From the NCBI GenBank assembly GCA_035551935.1, contig DASZMJ010000507.1:1-5888 (forward strand): DNA of 5,888 nt, written 5' to 3'. Made by a program: the position numbers and the translations under genes. This stretch comes from DASZMJ01 sp035551935 (lineage in GTDB: Bacteria; Planctomycetota; Planctomycetia; Isosphaerales; Isosphaeraceae). Positions 1-5,837 of this stretch are shown one piece after another; position 1 is the first letter of the stretch, and each line of letters opens with the position of its first letter. The notes below the pieces were generated by a model. The model saw only the letters and a list, made by a program, of their open reading frames with translations. It was not told the origin of the DNA and made no database searches.

Positions 1-56
1 CCTGCAAGGGCGTGGTCCGCGGCCCGGCCACGCCCTTGCAGGGCGTGCCACCCGAC
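1..56 (-). repeat. Palindromic intergenic repeat element, left copy
   Basis: Bases 1-15 (CCTGCAAGGGCGTGG) are the exact reverse complement of 28-42, giving a 15-bp perfect stem around a 12-base loop. The core AGGGCGTG occurs three times in alternating orientation: 7-14 forward, 29-36 reversed, 40-47 forward. The second and third copies can therefore pair instead, as an 8-bp stem with a 3-base loop. Bases 6-56 match 5838-5888 in inverted orientation at 48 of 51 positions. The element starts 55 bases beyond the stop codon of the minus-strand cytochrome gene. No T-tract follows the stem, so it is not a classical intrinsic terminator. It resembles REP or small MITE-type dispersed repeats. Its copy number and function cannot be read from this window. 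Confidence 0.85.
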
Positions 57-110
57 TGCGGACCAGCTTGGCGTGGACGGTCGACTCCGAAAGGAAAGGC
101 GAGCCTCAGC

Positions 111-1535
111 CTACCTGGCCAGCTTGACCTTGCCGCTGTAGTCGACGACCTTCCAGCCGTCCTCTTCGTGCTTGAGGTAGACCTTGCGGCGGCCGTCGTC
201 CGCGGCGAGCCAGAGGAAGACCTTGCCGCGGGCGGCGGCGGCGGGCTTGCCGTCGATGCGGTAGCCGTCGAAGTCGGCGGCGAACTTCTTCAGCTCGGCG
301 GGCGTGATCTTCTTGGAAACGATCGAGGTGACGGCCTTCTTGTGCGAGCTGACCATCAGCTCGCTCGCCGCCTTCGGCGAGAACGTGGCGGCCAGGGCCT
401 TGGGGTCCTGCTGCTTGAGCGCGTCGAGGAAGGCGCGGACGGCGTCTTCGGGCGACTCGGCCGCCCCGCCCGGCCCGCCGGGCCCCTGCCCCGGTCCGAA
501 CTGACCCGGCCGGCCCCCCGGAGATCCGCCGGGACCGCCCGGAGGACCACCGAAGCCACCGCCCGGAGGACCGCCGCCGCCGGGGCCGCCGCGATGGGTA
601 CGGTGGCAGGAGTTGCACGAGGTGGCGAGCTGGTCGTGGGCCGTCGAGGCGGCCTTGAGGTCCTTGTCCCTGGCCGCCTTGTTCAACGCTTCGGCCGCCT
701 CCGCGAAGCTGGCGGTTTGCTCGTCCCACGACTCCTTCGTCCCCTTCGGGGGCGCCTGCTTCGCGAGCGACTTCGCGAGGTCGAGATACTCCTTGGCCTG
801 GGCCTGGATCTCCCTCCAGGGCGGCGAGCCCGACTTGAGCTCCTGGCCGAGCAGGGTATTCAAGGACTGGGGCCCCCGGCCGATCTTCATCATGGCGTCC
901 TTGATCGCCGACGCCCCACCGCCGGGCCCGCCGCCCGGGCCGCCCTGCCCGAACTGGCCGGGCCGGCCGCCGAATCCACCCGGGCCGCCGGGCCCGCCCG
1001 GAGGGCCACCACCCGGAGGGCCACCACCCGGAGGGCCACCGCCGGGAGGGCCGCCACCGGGAGGGCCGCCACCGGGAGGGCCGCCGCGGCCGCGATGGAC
1101 GGCGTGGCAGCCCTTGCACGAGTTGGCGAGCTGGTCCTGGGCGGTGAGGGCGGCCTTGAGGTCCTTGTCCCTGGCCGCCTTGTTCAACGCTTCGGCCGCC
1201 TCGGCGAAGTTCGCGGTCTGCTCGTCCCACGACTCCTTGGACCCTTGCCGCGGCGTCGCCTTGGCCAGGGTCTTGGCCATCTCGACGTAGTCCTTGGCCT
1301 GGTCCTGGATCGTCTTCCAGGGAGGTGCGTCCGCCTTCAGCTCCTGGCCGATCGACTGGGCCGAGTTCGGGCCCCGGCCGATCTTCATCATGACGTCGCG
1401 GATCGGCCCCCCCCGGCCCGGCGGCCCGCCGCGCTGGGCGATCGCCGGCCCTGACCACGCCGCCACCAGGGCGAGCACCATCGGGGCCAGCCGCCCGAAG
1501 GTCCGACACTCCCCGCACCGTAAGAGACTCACCAT
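111..1535 (-). CDS. Exported protein with two cytochrome c'-like haem domains and a C-terminal NTF2-like domain
   Basis: The product is 474 residues. The ATG at 1535 was chosen because GGGAGAG lies just upstream and a signal peptide follows: hydrophobic core around residues 17-33, likely cleaved after AIA (31-33). The frame stays open upstream to 1838, but that part overlaps the divergent gene. Domain 1 (about 45-148) and domain 2 (about 211-316) are homologous helical units, each ending in a c-type haem motif: CKGCH at 140-144 and CNSCH at 307-311. The order (conserved W, F-A-E-A-A-E-A-L helix, then C-terminal CxxCH followed by HR) fits the cytochrome c' four-helix family. Pro/Gly-rich linkers (about 149-208 and 315-357) follow each domain. 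Residues 360-474 form a third domain that looks like an NTF2/DUF4878-type fold (SPEDAVRAFLDALKQQD at its start, DGWKVVDYSG near the end); this part is a fold guess. The protein is probably periplasmic and takes part in electron transfer or small-gas binding. Its partner is unknown. Confidence 0.85.
   Translation of the reverse strand: MVSLLRCGECRTFGRLAPMVLALVAAWSGPAIAQRGGPPGRGGPIRDVMMKIGRGPNSAQSIGQELKADAPPWKTIQDQAKDYVEMAKTLAKATPRQGSKESWDEQTANFAEAAEALNKAARDKDLKAALTAQDQLANSCKGCHAVHRGRGGPPGGGPPGGGPPGGGPPGGGPPGGGPPGGPGGPGGFGGRPGQFGQGGPGGGPGGGASAIKDAMMKIGRGPQSLNTLLGQELKSGSPPWREIQAQAKEYLDLAKSLAKQAPPKGTKESWDEQTASFAEAAEALNKAARDKDLKAASTAHDQLATSCNSCHRTHRGGPGGGGPPGGGFGGPPGGPGGSPGGRPGQFGPGQGPGGPGGAAESPEDAVRAFLDALKQQDPKALAATFSPKAASELMVSSHKKAVTSIVSKKITPAELKKFAADFDGYRIDGKPAAAARGKVFLWLAADDGRRKVYLKHEEDGWKVVDYSGKVKLAR
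648..1202 (-). repeat. Intragenic direct repeat: 54-base identical block in the two cytochrome domains
   Basis: Bases 648-701 are identical to 1149-1202 (54 of 54), offset by 501 bases or exactly 167 codons. The block encodes the helix just before each haem motif (FAEAAEALNKAARDKDLKAA core). A further identical stretch, CTCGTCCCACGACTCCTT, occurs in both copies a short way further from the haem motif. Flanking codons differ, and domain 2 has one extra residue near its start. This indicates a tandem domain duplication that is either recent or kept similar by gene conversion. Confidence 0.9.
999..1088 (-). repeat. 15-base tandem repeat encoding a PPGGG linker
   Basis: About six consecutive 15-base units of the type CGGAGGGCCACCACC start at 999, 1014, 1029, 1044, 1059 and 1074. 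The first two are identical, units 4 and 5 are identical to each other, and the others differ at a few positions. Read on the minus strand they encode a run of PPGGG pentapeptides (about residues 153-179) linking the first haem domain to the second. Such arrays are prone to replication slippage in whole units, which would keep the frame and only change linker length. Confidence 0.9.
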
Positions 1536-1776
1536 GATCTCTCCCGTCCCGTGGTGATCCAACGAACCGATCTTCATGGGCCAGACCCGGCCCCCGGGCC
1601 CCGCATCGGGACTCCTCCACCACAAGGAGCGACGCAGACCGCGGTTCCGGCCCGTCGAAATGGTATCGCGATCGGCAGCGGCCGGGAAGTCGGCCGCATC
1701 GACCAGGCCGCACAACCCGTTGCGGTCGGCCGGCGAGCTTCGATAAGATCGGGTCGTCCGAACTCCGGGGGCCTCG
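1536..1776. promoter_or_regulatory. Divergent intergenic region with candidate promoters
   Basis: This 241-base gap separates the minus-strand cytochrome gene from the plus-strand 167-residue gene. For the plus gene there is a plausible sigma-70 type pair: TTGCGG at 1720-1725, an 18-base spacer, and TAAGAT at 1744-1749, placing a start site about 20 bases before the ATG. For the cytochrome gene only a weak candidate is visible on the minus strand: TTCCCG (1683-1688), 17 bases, TACCAT (1660-1665). A G/C-rich self-complementary stretch around 1589-1600 lies in the presumed cytochrome leader. No operator or riboswitch is recognised. Confidence 0.35.
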
Positions 1777-2280
1777 ATGGCTCGCATCGACTCATTGAAG
1801 GTCGTTCGGTTCGACGTCGACATCGACGTGGTGCCCAATGTGTACCCCCGCGGCCGCCTCCCCTGGCAGTTGTATCAGGGGGTCCGCAACGAGGTCGTCC
1901 GCGCCTGTCGCTGGCACGGCCCGACCGGGACCATGGGCCTCTGCAAGATCATCGCCGGCGCCCTCGAGCCCGACCACCAGGCCTGGGAAGTGGGCGATCA
2001 GGTCCCGGACTATTATCTCGATGACTATCAGTATGGCAACAGGCTCTGTCTCTACGCCCGCCTCTACGGCGACGAGCCGTTCAACCCCTACTGGCTCCGA
2101 GACCTCGTCGACGTGCTGGAGCGGTTCCCGGGCTGGGCAATCGGCGTCCAGAACATCCGTGAGAACTCCGTGTTCGTCTTCGGCGACAGGCTCATGGTCC
2201 GGGGGCGGGCGCTCCGACTCTGCTCCACGGTCTCGGACGTCGTGGAAGCCGTCGGCGCGTTCCTCGATCCGCGGAGGTGA
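1777..2280 (+). CDS. Hypothetical protein, 167 residues
   Basis: I do not recognise the family. The frame is open from an ATG at 1777, with a weak G-rich stretch (GGGGG ending at 1771) as the only ribosome-binding candidate, to a TGA at 2278-2280. The protein has no signal peptide and no membrane segment, so it is probably cytosolic. It is rich in aromatic and acidic residues, especially in the middle (VPDYYLDDYQYGN, 77-88). The second half has a regular layout: a helix (RDLVDVLERF, 108-117), then PGWAIGVQNIRENSVFVFGD (118-137), which looks like two beta strands, then a short strand and a C-terminal helix (SDVVEAVGAFL, 153-163). This suggests a small alpha/beta fold. Codons around 1990-2045 use more A/T at third positions than neighbouring genes (TAT TAT, GAT, CAG TAT). 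A good promoter candidate precedes it. It converges on the GtrA gene with only 17 bases between the stops. That it is a real gene is likely; its function is unknown. Confidence 0.7.
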   Translation: MARIDSLKVVRFDVDIDVVPNVYPRGRLPWQLYQGVRNEVVRACRWHGPTGTMGLCKIIAGALEPDHQAWEVGDQVPDYYLDDYQYGNRLCLYARLYGDEPFNPYWLRDLVDVLERFPGWAIGVQNIRENSVFVFGDRLMVRGRALRLCSTVSDVVEAVGAFLDPRR

Positions 2281-2297
2281 GGCACGAAGCCGGTCGA

Positions 2298-3401
2298 TCA
2301 GCCCGCCGCCTCGACGGTGGCCAGCGGGGCCTCGGGGGCCTCGACGCGGCGGCGGAAGACGATCCAGCGGGACATCGAGAAGCTGATGCCGGTCGCGGCG
2401 ACGATGCCGACGACCGCCGCGGCGAGCTTGTGGGCGTTGAAGAACGGGATCCGGCGCGGCAGGCCGAGGCTCAGGCCCAGGCTGACGAGGATGCCTAGCA
2501 GGTTGCCGAGCACGTAGGTCGCGAACTGCTTCGGGACCGACCCTTCGCGGGCGTCGCTGAAGGTCAGCCGGCGGTTCAGCGAGAAGTTCCACACGAGCGC
2601 CACCGCGATCGCCAGGGTCCGGGCCGCGGCCAGGGCCATCGAGACCTGCACCAGCGGCAGGGTGGTCCGGGCCAGCCAGGTCGGCCGGAAGGCCATCTGG
2701 AGCAGGCCGTAGCAGGTCAGGTCGACGACCATCCCCGAGCCGCCGACCATGCAGAACTGCAAGAGCCGCGAGTAGTTGCCGAACCGGTGGTCGGCCAGCC
2801 GCTTGAGGTGCCTCAGCTCGTCGAGGTCGGGGCGCCAGGCGGGGGCCGAGCCCCCCTCGACGCGGAGCGGGACCTCGGCCCAGCGGCCACCGACGCGGGC
2901 CAGCAGCTCGAACGAGAAGGTCTGCCCGACCGGCCGGAACGAGCCGTCGGCCTCCTCGAAGACGCCCCGGCCCAGGCCAATCAGCCCCGACCACGGGTCG
3001 CTCGTCCCGAGCAGGAGCTTGCCCAGGGCGCCGACGGACCCGCGGAGCCCCCGGGATCGGCGACTGCCGATGACCAGGTCGGCCGTGCCGTCCGCCAGGG
3101 GCTCGACGACCCGCGCGAGGTCCTCGGGCGCGTACCCCTTGTGCGGATCGAGGACCAGGAGGATCGTCCCCTCCGCGCGGCGGAGCCCCTCGATCACCGC
3201 GGCGACGCGGCCCGGCTCGGTCGCCGCGACGCGACGCCAGCCGGCCGGGGCCCGGCCTTCCGAACGCCCCGGAGCCTCGACGGCCACGAGGACTTCGATG
3301 TCATGGCCGGCCCCTTCGAGCGCCCGCATTGCGGCCTCGATGGGTCCGGCCGTCGCGGGCGAACCGGGGGATTCGGGCACGATGAGCGTGATTCGGGCCA
3401 T
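2298..3401 (-). CDS. GT2-like (DPM1-type) domain fused to GtrA membrane domain
   Basis: The product is 367 residues. The N-terminal half (about 1-200) follows the layout of dolichyl/polyprenyl-phosphate glycosyltransferases: opening strand ITLIVP (4-9), APEDL (91-95), DLVIGSRR (108-115), SDPWSGLIGLGRGVFEE (134-150), FELLARV (164-170) and EVPLRV (176-181). The C-terminal part (about 212-350) is a GtrA-like domain with four predicted membrane helices (about 213-236, 251-273, 296-315, 325-345) and the family motif NFSLNRRLTF (272-281). The family makes or flips polyprenol-phosphate sugars at the inner membrane for cell-surface glycans. Here the usual acidic motifs are missing: no P-x-Y-N-E near residue 9, no DDGS after the second strand (LVAVEAPG, 38-45), and DPH (85-87) where DxD is expected. 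The enzyme may be inactive or altered, leaving the GtrA half functional. No clear Shine-Dalgarno precedes the ATG; the AGGAGG visible next to it lies on the other strand. Confidence 0.85.
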   Translation of the reverse strand: MARITLIVPESPGSPATAGPIEAAMRALEGAGHDIEVLVAVEAPGRSEGRAPAGWRRVAATEPGRVAAVIEGLRRAEGTILLVLDPHKGYAPEDLARVVEPLADGTADLVIGSRRSRGLRGSVGALGKLLLGTSDPWSGLIGLGRGVFEEADGSFRPVGQTFSFELLARVGGRWAEVPLRVEGGSAPAWRPDLDELRHLKRLADHRFGNYSRLLQFCMVGGSGMVVDLTCYGLLQMAFRPTWLARTTLPLVQVSMALAAARTLAIAVALVWNFSLNRRLTFSDAREGSVPKQFATYVLGNLLGILVSLGLSLGLPRRIPFFNAHKLAAAVVGIVAATGISFSMSRWIVFRRRVEAPEAPLATVEAAG

Positions 3402-3547
3402 GCCAGGAGGATTCCCGTGTCGAGTCTCTATGGGTGGGAACGGGCGCGGGGAGAGGTCGTCATCACGGGGCGGGCATCATGGCCCGTGGGTCGGGGCACC
3501 ATCGCCAATCTAGGTCAAAGCCCCGATTCTTGCAAGGCCGGGCGCGC
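3402..3547 (-). promoter_or_regulatory. Intergenic region with candidate promoter for the GT2-GtrA gene
   Basis: This 146-base gap lies between the stop of the ABM gene and the start of the GT2-GtrA gene, both on the minus strand. Reading the minus strand, TTGCAA (3530-3535), a 17-base spacer and TAGATT (3507-3512) form a good sigma-70 type candidate. It would give a leader of about 100 bases and suggests that the GT2-GtrA gene is transcribed separately from mnmA. A short inverted repeat, CGGGC (3471-3475) with GCCCG (3482-3486), lies in the leader. It is too weak to call a terminator. Confidence 0.4.
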
Positions 3548-3856
3548 TCACGAGGGGCGGCCGACGTCCTCGGCGCGGGGATAGACCTTGTGCCGCGGCC
3601 GGCCCCGCAGGACTTGCTCCTGGCCCCAGGCGGTCACGTCGCGGAAGGTCTGCGACCCGATGAATTTGCGGAACGCGTCCTCGTCGTCCCACTCGCTCAG
3701 CATGGCGAACGAATGGGGGTCGTCGACCTTCTGGTACAGGTCGGTCGCCCGGTGGCCGGGCGTCCTGTCGAGCAGGGCCACCACCTCCCGGAACCGCGCC
3801 AGGAACATCGACGCCTTCTCGGGGATGACATCATAGTACATGCCGACGGTGACCAC
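3548..3856 (-). CDS. Antibiotic biosynthesis monooxygenase (ABM) fold protein
   Basis: The product is 102 residues, beginning MVTVGMYYDVIPEKASMF. The GTG at 3856 is preferred over the ATG five codons later (3841) because AAGGGAGAG lies a few bases upstream of the GTG, and the VTVGMYYDV strand is then complete. The strand-helix-strand pattern, with PGH (33-35), LYQKVDDP (40-47), SEWDDEDAFRKFIGS (54-68) and the C-terminal RGRPRHKVY (84-92), fits the dimeric ferredoxin-like ABM superfamily. Members include small cofactor-free monooxygenases and haem-degrading enzymes, but many have no known substrate. No haem-ligand set can be assigned here, so no reaction is claimed. The gene starts 28 bases after the mnmA stop on the same strand, so the two are probably co-transcribed. 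Confidence 0.82.
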   Translation of the reverse strand: MVTVGMYYDVIPEKASMFLARFREVVALLDRTPGHRATDLYQKVDDPHSFAMLSEWDDEDAFRKFIGSQTFRDVTAWGQEQVLRGRPRHKVYPRAEDVGRPS

Positions 3857-3884
3857 GGTCTCTCCCTTCGTTGGTGCCGGACCC

Positions 3885-4985
3885 TCAAACTCCGGCAGAC
3901 TCGGGCGTTGCGTCGATGGCCCGGTCGATCCAGCCGCCGCCGAGGACGAGATCCCCTCGATAGACCGCGACGACCTGGCCCGGGGTGACGGCCGGTTGCG
4001 GCTCGTCGAAGACGACCCGGGCGCGGCCGTCGGCCAGGGGATGCACGGTCGCGGGGACGGCCCGGTGGCGGGCCCGGATCTGGGCATGGCAACGGGTCGG
4101 GCCGTCGGGCGACGGCCCTTGCCAGTTGAATCGCGAGGCCTCCAGGCCCGGCCGGTCGAGCGCGGGGCGCGGGCCGATGGTGACCGTCCGCGAGCCGGGG
4201 TCGATCGCCAGGACGTAGCGCGGCGAGCCGACCGCGACGCCCAGCCCGCGCCGCTGGCCGATCGTGTACCCCTCGAACCCCCCGTGCCGGCCAAGCTCGC
4301 GGCCGCCTTCGTCGACGATCGCCCCGGCCGTCTCGCGGCCGGGCCGGCGGTCGCGGACGAAGCCGAGGTAGTCGTCGTCGGGCACGAAGCAGATCTCCTG
4401 GCTGTCCGGCTTGTCGTGGACCGGCAGGCCCGCCTCCTCGGCGATCCTGCGCACCCGGGCCTTCGGGTACTCGCCGATCGGCAGGAGAACCTTGGAGAGC
4501 AGGTCGCGCCTCAGGCCCGAGAGGACGTACGACTGGTCCTTCTCGCGATCGACCGCCCGGGCGATCCGGGGATTCCCGTCCTCGTCCGCGACGATCCGCG
4601 CGTAGTGGCCGGTCGCCACGAAGTCGGCCCCAACCTGCTTGCCGTAGGCCCAGAGCTTGCCGAACTTCAGCCAGATGTTGCAGAGGACGCACGGGTTCGG
4701 CGTCCGGCCCTCGAAGTACGCGTCGGCGAAGTCGTCCTTGATCCGGTCGAAGTCCTTCGAGAAGTCGAGCGCGTAGAACGGGAGGTCGAGCCGGTCGGCC
4801 ACGGCCCGCGCGTCGAGGGCGTCGGCGACGCTGCAACACGTCCTGGCCTTCCGCTCGGCGTCGACGGCGTGCGTCCCCGTGCGCATGAACAGGCCGATGA
4901 CCTCGAAGCCGCGCCCCTTCAAGAGGTGCGCCGCCGCCGAGCTATCGACCCCCCCACTCATCGCCAGGACGACCCGACGCGACAT
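3885..4985 (-). CDS. mnmA: tRNA-specific 2-thiouridylase MnmA
   Basis: The product is 366 residues, the usual length for the family. MnmA uses ATP to adenylate U34 of the Lys, Glu and Gln tRNAs and then inserts sulfur at C2, in the cytoplasm. Visible features: the ATP-binding PP-loop SGGVDSS (10-16) right after the first strand; GRTPNPCVLCN (93-103), in which C102 aligns with the first catalytic cysteine; ATGHYAR (124-130); DREKDQSYVLSGL (146-158); DSQEICFV (194-201), in which C199 is the second catalytic cysteine; YTIGQRRGLGV (240-250); and a C-terminal beta-barrel domain (about 290-358). C99 occupies the position of an aspartate in the E. coli enzyme, and an extra CC pair sits at 50-51. The ATG at 4985 is chosen because the conserved strand begins immediately after it and GAGGGGCGGGG precedes it. 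The longer open frame to 5186 looks like leader. The gene is first in a probable operon with the ABM gene. Confidence 0.95.
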   Translation of the reverse strand: MSRRVVLAMSGGVDSSAAAHLLKGRGFEVIGLFMRTGTHAVDAERKARTCCSVADALDARAVADRLDLPFYALDFSKDFDRIKDDFADAYFEGRTPNPCVLCNIWLKFGKLWAYGKQVGADFVATGHYARIVADEDGNPRIARAVDREKDQSYVLSGLRRDLLSKVLLPIGEYPKARVRRIAEEAGLPVHDKPDSQEICFVPDDDYLGFVRDRRPGRETAGAIVDEGGRELGRHGGFEGYTIGQRRGLGVAVGSPRYVLAIDPGSRTVTIGPRPALDRPGLEASRFNWQGPSPDGPTRCHAQIRARHRAVPATVHPLADGRARVVFDEPQPAVTPGQVVAVYRGDLVLGGGWIDRAIDATPESAGV

Positions 4986-5218
4986 CCCCGCCCCTCGCGA
5001 ACCCAATCGCCCACCATCGCCGATCCGACTATCGTAGCCCGCGGCCCGCTCGGCCGACAAGGCTGGCGTCGCCCGTCGCGGTTGCGACCGCGAAGGATTG
5101 CAAGGGTAGACGATTGCGGAGGGCCTGCTTGTGGTGTAGGTTCTCGGCGATCGGTCGCGACGACGAGGGCAGTCCCGTCCCCCCAAACCAAGGCCGCGGT
5201 GGTCGCGGAGGAATCGAG
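4986..5218. promoter_or_regulatory. Divergent intergenic region between mnmA and the LURP-one-like gene
   Basis: In this 233-base region, a minus-strand candidate promoter for mnmA is TTGTCG (5055-5060), 18 bases, TACGAT (5031-5036). It matches the sigma-70 consensus at about four of six positions in each box and gives a leader of about 40 bases. For the plus-strand gene only a weak pair is seen: TTGCGG (5114-5119), 17 bases, TAGGTT (5137-5142). No small gene, riboswitch or operator is recognised. Confidence 0.35.
5207..5213 (+). promoter_or_regulatory. Strong ribosome-binding site
   Basis: GGAGGAA lies five bases before the ATG at 5219. It decides the start of the LURP-one-like gene over the earlier in-frame ATG at 5114, whose extra 35 residues show no family similarity. 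Confidence 0.8.
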
Positions 5219-5818
5219 ATGGACACGACGATCCCCGAGCTGTTCTTGCACGAGCGGTTCGTGGCCCGCAAGAAGCTGTTCAAGGTCTTCGGCGCCGCGT
5301 TCCACATCTATGCCGAGGACGGCCGGCTGCTGGCGTATTCGAAGCAAAAGGCGTTCAAGCTCAAGGAAGACATCCGCGTCTACTCCGACGAGGAGATGAA
5401 CGACGAGCTCCTGTTCATCCAGGCCGACCGCGTCATCGACTTCAGCGCCTCGTACTCGGTGATCGACTCGCGGACCGGCGAGCACGTCGGCACGCTCCGC
5501 CGCAAGGGGTGGTCGTCGCTGTTCCGCGACTCGTGGGAGATCCTCGACGCCCAGGGCATCCCGCGGGGCCGGGTGCTCGAGGATTCGAGCTGGAAGGCCC
5601 TGCTCCGCCGCACGGTCGACTGGGCCAGCCTGTTCCTCCCCCAGGCGTTCCGCCTCGAGGTCGACGGCAAGCCCGTGGCGACCATGAAGCAGAACTTCCT
5701 CGCGATCCCGCCCAAGTTCTTCGTCGACCTCGGCGAAGACTCCGACGACCGCCTCCCCCGCCCCCTCGCCGTCGCCACCGTCGTCCTCCTGCTGGCCATC
5801 GAGGGCCGCCAGGGCTGA
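5219..5818 (+). CDS. LURP-one-related / phospholipid scramblase-like protein
   Basis: The product is 199 residues. It follows the tubby-like C2 barrel pattern of the LURP-one-related (DUF567) and scramblase families. The opening is FLHERFVARKKLFKVFG (9-25), then FHIYAEDGRLLAYSKQKAFKLKEDIRVY (28-55, strand-turn-strand), FSASYSVIDSRTGEHVGTLRRKGWSS (75-100), RDSWEILDAQG (103-113), FRLEVDGKPVATMKQ (144-158), FFVDL (167-171) and a final helix DDRLPRPLAVATVVLLLAIEG (176-196). In this fold the hydrophobic C-terminal helix is normally buried in the barrel, so it need not be a membrane anchor. There is no signal peptide. The bacterial members have no established function; a membrane-lipid or structural role is only a guess. 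It is the last gene before the right-hand palindromic element, 19 bases after its stop, and is divergent from mnmA. Confidence 0.8.
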   Translation: MDTTIPELFLHERFVARKKLFKVFGAAFHIYAEDGRLLAYSKQKAFKLKEDIRVYSDEEMNDELLFIQADRVIDFSASYSVIDSRTGEHVGTLRRKGWSSLFRDSWEILDAQGIPRGRVLEDSSWKALLRRTVDWASLFLPQAFRLEVDGKPVATMKQNFLAIPPKFFVDLGEDSDDRLPRPLAVATVVLLLAIEGRQG

Positions 5819-5837
5819 GCGCCGGAGGATTGTCCTC

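Noticed and set aside
12..1454. Long plus-strand open frame (480 residues) opposite the cytochrome gene
   Set aside because: It starts inside the palindromic repeat and is rich in Arg, Gly, Ala and Leu with no recognisable domain. It is the GC-driven shadow of the minus-strand gene, which has a signal peptide and two haem motifs.
1536..1838. 101-residue N-terminal extension of the cytochrome frame up to 1838
   Set aside because: It overlaps the divergent gene at 1777, has no domain, and would bury the signal peptide. The ATG at 1535 has a good ribosome-binding site.
3471..3486. Short inverted repeat after the ABM gene as a possible terminator
   Set aside because: Only a 5-bp stem with no T-tract, common by chance in GC-rich DNA.
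2776..3584. Two overlapping plus-strand frames opposite the GT2-GtrA gene
   Set aside because: No domain or ribosome-binding support, and Arg/Ser/Pro-rich. The minus-strand protein shows clear GT2 and GtrA motifs.
3697..4839. 380-residue minus-strand frame overlapping mnmA and the ABM gene in another phase
   Set aside because: A frame-shifted reading of mnmA, Arg/Pro/Gly-rich, with no motif of its own.
3840..5399. 519-residue plus-strand open frame opposite mnmA
   Set aside because: Low-complexity Arg/Pro/Asp/Val composition typical of an antisense shadow. The minus strand encodes an unmistakable MnmA.
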